This document shows positions 1 to 6,256 of a stretch of DNA of 7,981 nt, in pieces. Numbering within the stretch: position 1 is the stretch's first letter; the number at the start of each line of letters is the position of its first letter. The notes below the pieces were generated by a model, which saw only the letters and a program-made list of their open reading frames with translations, made no database searches and was not told the DNA's origin. A program made the position numbers and the translations under genes. Source of the stretch: an uncultured Rhodospirillales bacterium (GTDB taxonomy: Bacteria; Pseudomonadota; Alphaproteobacteria; Rhodospirillales; Defluviicoccaceae); contig CAKZLS010000584.1 of the NCBI GenBank assembly GCA_937127205.1, forward strand, positions 1 to 7,981, given 5' to 3'.

Positions 1-1449
1 GCCGGTGACGATGGATTGGCCGATGATGTGATCGTCCCAGGCTACCAGATTGCCGTCGGCGTCGAGGCCGGCCCTGAGCTTGTGCACGTAGGCGGGCCGA
101 TAGCGGCCGCCGGTCATATCGTCCTCGCGGGTCCATTGCACCTTGACCGGCGCGCGATAATCGATGGCCTTGGCGACCATCACCGATTCCGCCACCACGT
201 CGCCGTCGGGAACGGCCCGGCGGCCGAAACCCCCGCCAGTCTTCATCACGTGCATTGTGACCTTCTCAGGCGGGACGTCGGCAATTTTGGCGCTGATGGC
301 CTGATAGACATCGGGGATCTGATGGCCGCCCCAGACCTCGAGCGTACCGTCGGCATTCATCCGGACGACCGCGTTCAGCGGTTCCATGGCCGCGTGGGCA
401 AGATACGGGAATTCATACACCGCTTCGACAACCTTGGCGGCCGACTTCAACGCGGCTTTCGTTTCGCCATCGTCGCGGGCCATTACCGTGGGTCCCTGTT
501 CCGCTTTGGACCGGTAATCCGCCATAATCTCCGAAGAGCCGCGAACCTCGGCATCCGCGTCGTCCCATTCGATGCTTAGGGCCTCGCGTCCCTTGATCGC
601 CGCCCACATGTGTTCCGCGACCACCGCGACCCCGCGCGGGATTTCCACCACGTCGGTGACACCGGGCACGTCGAGCGCGGCTGCCGGATCGAACGACTTG
701 ACCGTGGCGCCGAACTTGGGCGGATGGCTGACCACCGCCGTCAGCATGCCGGGCAGCTTCACGTCGATGGTGAATTGCTGGGTGCCGTTGGCCTTGGCCA
801 CGCTGTCGTAGCGCCTGAGATCGGGATTGCCGATCTGCGTCCATTCGGACCGCTCCTTCAATGCGACATCTTCCGGCACCGGCATTTCGGCAGCTTTCGC
901 GGCCATCTCTCCGAACCTTGCGCTCTTCCCGGACGGGTGGGACAGCGCTCCGCCGGCAACCTCGATCTCCGCCGCTGGCACGCCCCACGCCGCCGCCGCC
1001 GCGCCGGCCAGCATGGCCCGCGCAGTGGCGCCCGCCACCCGGTAGCGATCAAAGGATCCCGGCATGGATGTGGACCCGCCCGTACCCTGTATTTTACCGC
1101 CCCACATGACGTTGCCATAGAGCTTGGGGTTTCCGGACGCGCCCTGCACGTCCACCTGCGACCAGTCGGCGCCGAGTTCCTCGACCGCCAGGGTGGCGAG
1201 GCCATGATAGGACCCCTGCCCCATGTCGAATTGCGACGACAGCACGGTCACCTTGTTGTCGGGTGTAATCAAAATATAACCGGTCAGCGGATTTTGCGCG
1301 TCGGCGTCTTCGCCAGACGCAGCAACACCATGGCGAGGCCGGAGCCCCACCAACAGGCCGCCGGCCGCGGCCGCGGCACCGACCATGAACCCGCGCCGGC
1401 TGGTAGACACGGAAGAGAGCAATTTCGGAAGTTGCATGTTGGCGAGCAT
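1..1449 (-). CDS. IorB-like molybdopterin-binding subunit of a xanthine dehydrogenase-family hydroxylase, C-terminus missing (window edge)
   Basis: Large catalytic subunit of a molybdenum hydroxylase resembling isoquinoline 1-oxidoreductase IorB. This family hydroxylates N-heterocycles or oxidises aldehydes with water as oxygen donor. I read 483 codons from the ATG at 1449. The family is usually about 740 residues, so roughly the last third, with the catalytic glutamate, is outside the window. A twin-arginine signal is visible: S17-R-R-G-F-M22 followed by an Ala/Gly-rich hydrophobic stretch, so the folded cofactor-loaded complex should be exported to the periplasm. Residues about 219-300 look like the Ald_Xan_dh hammerhead domain. 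The molybdopterin-domain motif GGGFGRR is at 405-411, and an AHAAMEPLNA-type stretch is near 350. The start is supported by TTGGAGG (1457-1463), 7 nt upstream and inside the preceding gene, whose TGA ends 2 nt before this ATG. The two subunits are therefore translated from one mRNA. The substrate cannot be told from sequence. Confidence 0.93.
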   Translation of the reverse strand, partial: MLANMQLPKLLSSVSTSRRGFMVGAAAAAGGLLVGLRPRHGVAASGEDADAQNPLTGYILITPDNKVTVLSSQFDMGQGSYHGLATLAVEELGADWSQVDVQGASGNPKLYGNVMWGGKIQGTGGSTSMPGSFDRYRVAGATARAMLAGAAAAAWGVPAAEIEVAGGALSHPSGKSARFGEMAAKAAEMPVPEDVALKERSEWTQIGNPDLRRYDSVAKANGTQQFTIDVKLPGMLTAVVSHPPKFGATVKSFDPAAALDVPGVTDVVEIPRGVAVVAEHMWAAIKGREALSIEWDDADAEVRGSSEIMADYRSKAEQGPTVMARDDGETKAALKSAAKVVEAVYEFPYLAHAAMEPLNAVVRMNADGTLEVWGGHQIPDVYQAISAKIADVPPEKVTMHVMKTGGGFGRRAVPDGDVVAESVMVAKAIDYRAPVKVQWTREDDMTGGRYRPAYVHKLRAGLDADGNLVAWDDHIIGQSIVTG

Positions 1450-1451
1450 GA

Positions 1452-1913
1452 TCAGGCCTCCAACCGGCGCGCGGCTTCATGAACGCCGGCGCGGATCCGC
1501 TGGTAGGTGGCGCAGCGGCAGAGGTTGCCCCAGAGCGCGGAGTCGATATCGTCATCGGTGGGTTTGGGGTTTTCAGCCAGCAAGGCGGCAGCGGCCATCA
1601 CCTGCCCCGACTGGCAGTATCCGCACTGCGGCACGTCGAGGTCGGCCCATACCGTCTGCACGGTCTCGGCGACACCGCCTTTGAGCCCCTCGATTGTAAC
1701 GATTTCGGCACCTTCCGCGTCGGCCACCGTCATCTGGCACGACCGCGTCGGCATGCCGTCCACATGGACGGTGCAGGCGCCGCACTGGGCGATCCCGCAG
1801 CCGTACTTGGTCCCGGTCAGCCCGACGACATCGCGGACCGCCCACAGCAGCGGCATCTCGCCGTCCACGTCGAGCGTCTGGTCCTGGCCATTGATGTTGA
1901 TTGTGTGTGCCAT
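1452..1913 (-). CDS. IorA-like (2Fe-2S)-binding subunit of a molybdenum hydroxylase
   Basis: Small electron-transfer subunit (153 residues, the usual family length) that carries two [2Fe-2S] clusters and passes electrons from the molybdenum site to an outside acceptor. The N-terminal plant-ferredoxin fold holds C39, C44, C47 and C59, in the pattern GCGxxxCGxC plus a later cysteine. The C-terminal helical domain holds C97 and C100 (CGYC) and C132 and C134 (CRC). All eight ligands are present, so the protein looks functional. It has no signal peptide, which suits export piggybacked on the Tat-signal-bearing catalytic subunit encoded 2 nt downstream. The ATG at 1913 is preceded by a strong GGAGG (1921-1925) with a 7-nt spacer. 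No separate FAD subunit gene is visible, as expected for the two-subunit IorAB type. Such enzymes often donate electrons to a cytochrome c, but none is seen here. Confidence 0.95.
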   Translation of the reverse strand: MAHTININGQDQTLDVDGEMPLLWAVRDVVGLTGTKYGCGIAQCGACTVHVDGMPTRSCQMTVADAEGAEIVTIEGLKGGVAETVQTVWADLDVPQCGYCQSGQVMAAAALLAENPKPTDDDIDSALWGNLCRCATYQRIRAGVHEAARRLEA

Positions 1914-2050
1914 CTTGGGTCCTCCCCCGGCATTTCTCCGCGAGCCCGCTCGGCGGTCCGTCGCATGGTCACGCCCGCGAGGTACTTAAAAGTAGATGTG
2001 GATGGGTGAACTCTCGGATGCAAGAGCGCGGGCATGTCTTCAATTACCGT

Positions 2051-2102
2051 CGGGTTAAGAACCCGCGTGAAGCGCGGCGGTCAATGACCTCCCGCCATGC
2101 GC
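2051..2102 (-). other. Cluster of three overlapping inverted repeats between the SDR gene and the IorAB genes
   Basis: The 202-nt gap 1914-2115 contains no gene I can support. Reading the transcript strand, hairpin A (2102-2072) pairs GCGC with GCGC and GGCGG with CCGCC, with a 2-nt bulge. Its loop contains the palindrome GGTCA-T-TGACC (2079-2089). Hairpin B (2077-2063) pairs CCGCG with CGCGG. Hairpin C (2065-2051) pairs CGGGTT with AACCCG around a 3-nt loop. B shares bases with both A and C, so A plus C and B exclude each other. No T-run follows any stem, so this is not a standard intrinsic terminator. It starts 14 nt after the SDR stop and could be a weak 3' end structure, an operator, or a leader element for the IorAB genes. 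I found no convincing promoter in the rest of the gap. Confidence 0.4.
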
Positions 2103-2115
2103 CACGGCACTCGTT

Positions 2116-2841
2116 TCACGGCCAGCCGCCGGTAAAATTGATCACCTGCCCGGTCATGAACTTGGCGCGGCCGGACGCCAGGAACGCAACCAACTCGCCC
2201 GCCTCCTCCGGTTCGCCGAGGCGGCCCATGGGGACGATGGCAGCGATTTGTTCTCGCCCCTCGGGATCGTCGATGAACTTGGCGCGCGGATAGTACGCCT
2301 CGCTGTAGAGATAGTTGGGTGCCTTCACATTGACCGGGATCCCGAAGGGCGCCGTTTCCTTTGCTAATGCCAGCGCAAAGGCCGTGGTTCCCTCCCGAAT
2401 GGACGTCGCCACCGAGAACCCCGCTTCCGGCTGCAAATAGCGCGCCGAGGTGATGAACACGAACCGCCCCCTGTTGTTGCGTTTCATAACCGGAAGCAAA
2501 ATCTGCGTCAGGCGAAACGGAAAAAGCAATAAGGCCTCGAAACTGTCGCGCACGTTATCGATAGGAATGTCTTCGATGGGCAGCGGCGTATTGGGAAAGA
2601 CGTCGTTGGAGACCAGCAGCTCCACATCGGCCCCGCGCTCGCGCAATTCCTTGCCGATGGCATCCGGCGTTTGCGCCCGAAGCGCCACCGCCCCCGGATA
2701 CGCATCCTCGAACAACCCAGCTGCACCGGCATCCTCGAAACTCGTATCGTGACAAAACGCCGTCATCCCCTCGCGAAGAAGAATCGGCAGCGCTCCCGGC
2801 CCCACGTAGTGCTTTACGTTTGTCATCAATACGCTAGTCAC
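2116..2841 (-). CDS. Halohydrin dehalogenase-like SDR-fold protein lacking the catalytic tyrosine
   Basis: A short-chain dehydrogenase/reductase-fold protein of the cofactor-independent halohydrin dehalogenase branch (HheC type). Those enzymes close vicinal haloalcohols to epoxides and release halide. With the GTG start at 2841 the numbering matches remembered HheC without gaps through residue 177. The T7-x4-Y12-x-G14 motif stands in place of an NAD(P) glycine motif. CHDTSF and LVSND match HheC CHDESF and LVSND. S132 is in FITSA, R149 is in SIREG, and P175-N176-Y177 is in the halide-pocket loop. The catalytic tyrosine position, 145, is alanine (GCG, 2407-2409). The protein is 241 residues and ends at FTGGWP, shorter than HheC at about 254. 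The GTG start is preferred because GGAG lies 7 nt upstream; an in-frame ATG at 2826 has no such site. Function is uncertain: dehalogenation by the classical mechanism looks unlikely, and it could be a different or binding-only protein. It lies downstream of mscS and upstream of the IorAB genes. Confidence 0.82.
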   Translation of the reverse strand: MTSVLMTNVKHYVGPGALPILLREGMTAFCHDTSFEDAGAAGLFEDAYPGAVALRAQTPDAIGKELRERGADVELLVSNDVFPNTPLPIEDIPIDNVRDSFEALLLFPFRLTQILLPVMKRNNRGRFVFITSARYLQPEAGFSVATSIREGTTAFALALAKETAPFGIPVNVKAPNYLYSEAYYPRAKFIDDPEGREQIAAIVPMGRLGEPEEAGELVAFLASGRAKFMTGQVINFTGGWP

Positions 2842-2848
2842 AAAACAG

Positions 2849-2852
2849 CTCC
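2849..2852 (-). promoter_or_regulatory. Ribosome binding site that decides the GTG start of the SDR gene
   Basis: GGAG on the minus strand, 7 nt before GTG at 2841-2839. The in-frame ATG at 2826 has nothing comparable at normal spacing. The length from GTG to the TNVKH segment also equals that in HheC, which independently favours this start. Confidence 0.6.
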
Positions 2853-2873
2853 GGACTTTTATAAAATTGGTGC

Positions 2874-2933
2874 TCAATACCCCCGTACCCGATCCGCAAT
2901 CGGAAACTGGGCCTCACCCGTGCGGATGCGTCG
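2874..2933 (-). pseudogene. Remnant 3' end of a second GhrA-like D-2-hydroxyacid dehydrogenase gene
   Basis: Read on the minus strand, this encodes RIRTGEAQFPIADRVRGY followed by TGA (2876-2874). The intact GhrA-like protein in this window ends RVRAGEAPFPIAERLRGY. Thirteen of 18 residues agree and the stop is at the same place. Aligned without gaps against 6197-6256, 45 of 60 bases match, including 15 consecutive identical bases (2893-2907 against 6216-6230). Further upstream the match drops to chance level and the sequence is the C-terminal coding region of the MscS gene, in a different frame, so about 20 bases (2914-2933) are shared. No start or catalytic residues remain, so it cannot make an enzyme. 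It is either what is left of a deleted paralogue or a duplicated 3' end left by a rearrangement. The 72-nt gap before the SDR gene consists largely of this remnant. Confidence 0.75.
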
Positions 2934-4980
2934 GCTTTTGGTGTCCCTTCAACTTGTCTAGCAGACGGTGCCACAAGGGAGTGGTCTTTGGTTCGTTGGT
3001 AGTCGGCGGTTGGGCGGATGGGGGGGCCGCATCGATCTCTCCGCCGCGCACTCGCGGTTGGTAATGAGGCGATCCCGCCGACGGATATTCCAAGGTATCT
3101 TGCAGCCGTTCCCGCTCCTCGTCCTCGAATTCGGGGAATGGCAATTTCTGGCGGACCCGCATCTCGCCAATCCGCGCTTCCGCGGTCTCGGCGCGCTCCG
3201 CGTCGGTACCCCGGTCGCGTGCATAATACAGGGTCTGCGAAGGATAGGCAAAACTGGTACCCGCGGTCTCGATGATATCGGCCATGCGCAAAAAGATGTC
3301 TTCCTGGATCGCCAGGAATGTATCCTGGTCCTGACAGCGGAGGTAAGCAAACACCTCGAGGTCCAGGGAATAGGTGCCATAGCCGACAAAGCGGACGCGC
3401 GCCGGCGCCTCCGTGACCTTGGGATGGGCAAGAAGCATGGTCCGCAATTCGGTGAGAACATAGCGGAGCTGCTCCGGCGTCGTCTCGTAGCGGAGTTGCA
3501 GGATCGTCGTTAACAGACGCTGGTCGCGCACCGAGAAATTATCAAGCTCCATGTGCGCGAATGTCGAATTGGGAATGGTAACAAGTGTCCGTTCAAGCGA
3601 GCGGATGCGCGTTGAGCGAAGACCGATTTCTTCGACCGTACCGATCTTCGAGCCGTATTGGCAGAAATCGCCCACCCGCACCGGCCGGTCGGCGAATAAA
3701 GTCAGACCGCCGACGACGTTCTCCAGCGTTGGCCGGATGGCGAGGGCAACCGCGAGGCCGCCGACGCTGAGGCCGGCGATGAGGGGGGCGATGGGAACGC
3801 CCAGCGCTTCGGCGGCGTAGATCGCCAAGTAAGCCAGTATAAAGATGCTGGCCAGCCGAAACAGAATACGCAGCAGCGCTGCCTCGGCGAAGCGCGATCC
3901 TTGCGATGCGCGCTGATGTTCGGCAATTGCGTCGGCGATGCGCCCGGAGATAAGCACAGTGAACCAAGCAAATCCTCCGACTTGAATAACAAGCACCGTG
4001 TAAGACACGAACTCAAGCGGCAATTCCATAAGTCCCAGGCCGAAAACGGCAAATCTGTACACAAGCTCGGCGAGGCCGATGGCAATCAGAAGCGCCATCG
4101 GAATACCGAACCGCAGCCAGGCCATGCTGCCTTCACCGACGGAGGCGTCCCAGCGAACGCCGGCGCGATACAAGCCACGCAGAACCAACAAGAAGGCCGC
4201 GAGGGTCAGGGCCAACGCGATCCACTGCCAGATGCCCTGTCCGAGGACGATTTTTGTCGCCCAGAGCGGAATATGATCGACAAGGGTCGGGGGCAACCAG
4301 ATTCCAGGGCTATAGCGGACCTCGTCGTAAAGACCGACGAAAGCACCCCGCTTGTAGGGAAGATGCCGCGCTTTTTTGTAGAAATCCTTTAGGTCGCGGA
4401 CTGTCTCCCTGTTGAACAGGAACTGTCCGGCTCGCGGGCCGGTTTCGATTTTTTCGATAGTGATATCGGAATTAGGGATTGTCCAGCGGGTGAGGCCCGT
4501 CGCCGCCACCTCCTCGGTTCCCGGAATCTGATCGTACGGCGGCATCTCGATCCGGTCGAGAATTTCATTAAGCAACGTGACCTTGATGACCATCGCCGCG
4601 CGTTGGCGATACTGCTGCAAATCGCGCAAATCGAGGGTTTGCGTGGCGCGAAACACCGGCTCCACGTAAGCGGACCGATCTTCACTGTTCTTCCAGGCCT
4701 GCAGTCCATCCTTCATCTCGCGAATGAAGCTGCGCAAGGTATCACGGGGCGACGACGTGTCGGCGGTCCGGAGGGGATAGGGTTCGTCGAGCGTGCCGAA
4801 GATGTTGGTGTCTTCGAGCATTCCGAACATTGTCTCGTCTGCCTTCGCTCCGACCGGACATGTCAGAACAAGCAAAACCGCAAGAAATGCTATTAAACGT
4901 GTGCTCGACATGTTGTTTTTGCGCGACCCAATGCAGTCAAAAACAACCGAAGAAGCACGTGCGTGGCGCCACGTGTTCAT
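2914..4980 (-). CDS. MscS-family mechanosensitive ion channel with a large periplasmic N-terminal domain
   Basis: Inner-membrane small-conductance mechanosensitive channel homologue, 688 residues from the ATG at 4980, far longer than E. coli MscS (286). Order: possible leader 1-23; signal peptide about 24-46 ending in AKA; soluble, probably periplasmic region about 47-245; membrane segments near 249-271, 291-313, 323-345 and 366-390; and the pore helix about 394-428. Then come the MscS beta domain (DRPVRVGDF, IPNSTF) to about 480, the alpha/beta vestibule domain to about 590, and a charged, proline-rich tail. Five membrane segments after an exported N-terminus put the MscS domain in the cytoplasm, as required. 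Start: the ATG at 4980 overlaps the TAA of the TAXI gene (TAATG), implying coupled translation, with a GAGG about 12 nt upstream. The ATG at 4911 gives a more typical signal peptide but has no clear ribosome binding site. The last codons lie on DNA derived from a GhrA-like gene end. Pore residues R416-P417 replace the Gln-Gly of E. coli MscS. Confidence 0.93.
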   Translation of the reverse strand: MNTWRHARASSVVFDCIGSRKNNMSSTRLIAFLAVLLVLTCPVGAKADETMFGMLEDTNIFGTLDEPYPLRTADTSSPRDTLRSFIREMKDGLQAWKNSEDRSAYVEPVFRATQTLDLRDLQQYRQRAAMVIKVTLLNEILDRIEMPPYDQIPGTEEVAATGLTRWTIPNSDITIEKIETGPRAGQFLFNRETVRDLKDFYKKARHLPYKRGAFVGLYDEVRYSPGIWLPPTLVDHIPLWATKIVLGQGIWQWIALALTLAAFLLVLRGLYRAGVRWDASVGEGSMAWLRFGIPMALLIAIGLAELVYRFAVFGLGLMELPLEFVSYTVLVIQVGGFAWFTVLISGRIADAIAEHQRASQGSRFAEAALLRILFRLASIFILAYLAIYAAEALGVPIAPLIAGLSVGGLAVALAIRPTLENVVGGLTLFADRPVRVGDFCQYGSKIGTVEEIGLRSTRIRSLERTLVTIPNSTFAHMELDNFSVRDQRLLTTILQLRYETTPEQLRYVLTELRTMLLAHPKVTEAPARVRFVGYGTYSLDLEVFAYLRCQDQDTFLAIQEDIFLRMADIIETAGTSFAYPSQTLYYARDRGTDAERAETAEARIGEMRVRQKLPFPEFEDEERERLQDTLEYPSAGSPHYQPRVRGGEIDAAPPSAQPPTTNEPKTTPLWHRLLDKLKGHQKPTHPHG

Positions 4981-5978
4981 TATCGCATGCCGACCTCACG
5001 GAAGTACCTTTCCGCGCCTTCATGTAAGGGGGCGGCACCCACCGTTCCGATCATTTGATCCTTTGTAAGGATCGAGAAAATCGGAGATACATCTCTCAAC
5101 AGATCGAGATTTTCAAAAAACGCCTTGGTGAACCGGTAGATAATTTCCGGGTCGATCTTGGTCGTCGTGACAATTTTGGCAGGAACACCGAAACCGGAGA
5201 CGTCTTGTTCGACCCCCCGGTACATATGGCCTGGAATCGTGGAGACGACGTAAATTTTGCTATCCTTCGTCAGCGGCTTCACGGCTTTGTCGACAATCGG
5301 CACCAGGACGACATCGCATGTCACCGCCGCATCGTACGCTGACTGGTTGGGGTGGCCGATAATCTGAACGAACGCGTCGAATTCGTTATCGCACAGCGCC
5401 TCGGCCTCGGTCGGCGCGTCGAATTTTCGGATGTCGACCACATCTTCGGGTCCCCACCCATGGGCTTCCATCAAGGTGCGCATGGTATCGCGGCGTCCTG
5501 ACTGGAGGCTGCCCGAAAACAAGCGCTTGCCCTTCAGCTCTTCGAACCGGTCGATATCGGAGTCGGCGCGCGCAACGATGGTGAAGTGTTCTATGTAGGG
5601 CTCGAAAACCTTCCGGAGCGTGGCGAATGGCGCGTTTGAAGCGAATGCGCCGGTGCCGTTCACGGCATCGGTCACCTGGTCCGCTTGGGCAAGCGCCAGT
5701 TGCACATTGCTATCACGGAGATTATCGAGGTTGGCAACGGATCCGTTGGTGATTTCCACGGTACAGGTAATGCCGTGCTTCCGACGATCCTGATTGATGA
5801 GGGTACAGATCGCCCCGGCAACGGGATAATAAAGCCCACCGACGCGTCCGGAGCTGATGGTGATGACCGTTTCCTCGAACGCGTGGGCTGTGCGCGCCCC
5901 TTCACTCAAGGCGGCGACCAGGCAGGCGCCAAAGGCGAATGCAAAAAGGAAGGATGAACGGTGGGTCATGAGATCCAT
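4980..5978 (-). CDS. TAXI-family periplasmic solute-binding protein (TRAP-type)
   Basis: Periplasmic binding protein of the TAXI (TRAP-associated extracytoplasmic immunogenic) family. These proteins normally capture organic acids or amino acids for a TRAP permease. With the ATG at 5978 it has 332 residues, a normal length. A signal peptide spans 1-33, with cleavage likely after AHA. Family features are GGLYYPVAGAI (about 47-57), NGSVANLDNL near 78-87, SGSLQSGRRDTM near 155-166, and the typical C-terminal PLHEGAERYFRE. The frame stays open upstream to a GTG at 6134, but that extension hides the signal peptide and covers the likely promoter, so I reject it. The ATG at 5969 is an alternative start; neither has a strong ribosome binding site. 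No DctM-type TRAP permease gene is next to it. The stop overlaps the start of an MscS-type channel gene, so the two products are probably made in step. Ligand unknown. Confidence 0.92.
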   Translation of the reverse strand: MDLMTHRSSFLFAFAFGACLVAALSEGARTAHAFEETVITISSGRVGGLYYPVAGAICTLINQDRRKHGITCTVEITNGSVANLDNLRDSNVQLALAQADQVTDAVNGTGAFASNAPFATLRKVFEPYIEHFTIVARADSDIDRFEELKGKRLFSGSLQSGRRDTMRTLMEAHGWGPEDVVDIRKFDAPTEAEALCDNEFDAFVQIIGHPNQSAYDAAVTCDVVLVPIVDKAVKPLTKDSKIYVVSTIPGHMYRGVEQDVSGFGVPAKIVTTTKIDPEIIYRFTKAFFENLDLLRDVSPIFSILTKDQMIGTVGAAPLHEGAERYFREVGMR

Positions 5979-6010
5979 CGCGTTAACCGACGATGTGGAA
6001 TGCAGCGCCA

Positions 6011-6040
6011 AATATAGGGGACCGACTAGCACTTTTCCAA
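6011..6040 (-). promoter_or_regulatory. Candidate sigma-70 promoter for the TAXI-mscS operon
   Basis: On the minus strand, TTGGAA (6035-6040) and TATATT (6011-6016) are separated by 18 nt. They match the consensus hexamers at 4 of 6 and 5 of 6 positions. Transcription would start near 6005, leaving a short leader before the ATG at 5978. This fits a separate transcript for the TAXI-mscS pair and argues against the upstream in-frame GTG at 6134. Confidence 0.45.
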
Positions 6041-6100
6041 CGGAGTTAAGCCGATAACTGTTCACCTTCGTAATATTTTCTGACTGAGCGATCGTGTCGA

Positions 6101-6174
6101 GCGTCAGCTGCTCGAGCTGCGCCGTTCCCGGCACCGGCTATAAGTGAGCACGCCGGCTGGCAGGCCGCTTGCTC
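6101..6174 (-). other. Hairpin-rich stretch between the GhrA-like gene and the TAXI gene
   Basis: The 218-nt gap 5979-6196 has no gene I can support. Besides the candidate promoter it holds three inverted repeats. An imperfect stem GAGCA/TGCTC with an inner GGC/GCC lies at 6146-6174. A six-pair stem closing a GGAA tetraloop lies at 6119-6134 (minus strand). CAGCT/AGCTG, extended past a 1-nt bulge by GCG/CGC, lies at 6101-6122. None is followed by a T-run, so an intrinsic terminator for the GhrA-like gene is not demonstrated. Confidence 0.3.
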
Positions 6175-6196
6175 GCTCGGTTCGGAAACAAATTCC

Positions 6197-6256
6197 TCAG
6201 TACCCTCTCAACCGTTCCGCAATCGGAAACGGCGCCTCGCCGGCTCGAACGCGTTG
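6197..6256 (-). repeat. Intact copy of the GhrA-type 3' end direct repeat
   Basis: The last 19 sense codons and stop of the GhrA-like gene. They match 2874-2933 in the same orientation at 45 of 60 bases without gaps, with an exact core at 6216-6230 (minus strand GTTTCCGATTGCGGA). The two copies bracket the TAXI-mscS pair. Confidence 0.7.

Noticed and set aside
610..1482. Long plus-strand reading frame (290 codons), and a similar one at 16-579
   Set aside because: Both lie antisense to the IorB-like gene, have low-complexity Arg/Gly/His-rich composition and match no family I recognise. GC-rich codon bias opens such frames.
2858..2863. TATAAA on the minus strand as a -10 box for the SDR gene
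   Set aside because: There is no -35 hexamer at 16-18 nt, and transcription would begin inside the ribosome binding site.
2842..2877. 12-residue extension of the SDR protein from an in-frame TTG at 2877
   Set aside because: The GTG at 2841 has a well-spaced GGAG and gives the same N-terminal length as HheC. The extension also overlaps the ghrA remnant stop.
2968..3513. Plus-strand frame of 181 codons opposite the mscS C-terminal region
   Set aside because: It is antisense to a clearly conserved MscS domain and has no recognisable motif. It is a shadow frame.
4912..4980. Treating the first 23 codons of the MscS gene as certainly coding
   Set aside because: The ATG at 4911 gives a cleaner signal peptide. 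I kept 4980 because of the TAATG overlap but do not regard it as proven.
5979..6134. 52-residue N-terminal extension of the TAXI protein from an upstream in-frame GTG
   Set aside because: It would bury the signal peptide and overlaps the likely promoter at 6011-6040, with no ribosome binding site in support.
6101..6174. Intrinsic terminator after the GhrA-like gene
   Set aside because: The stems are imperfect and no T-run follows any of them on the minus strand.
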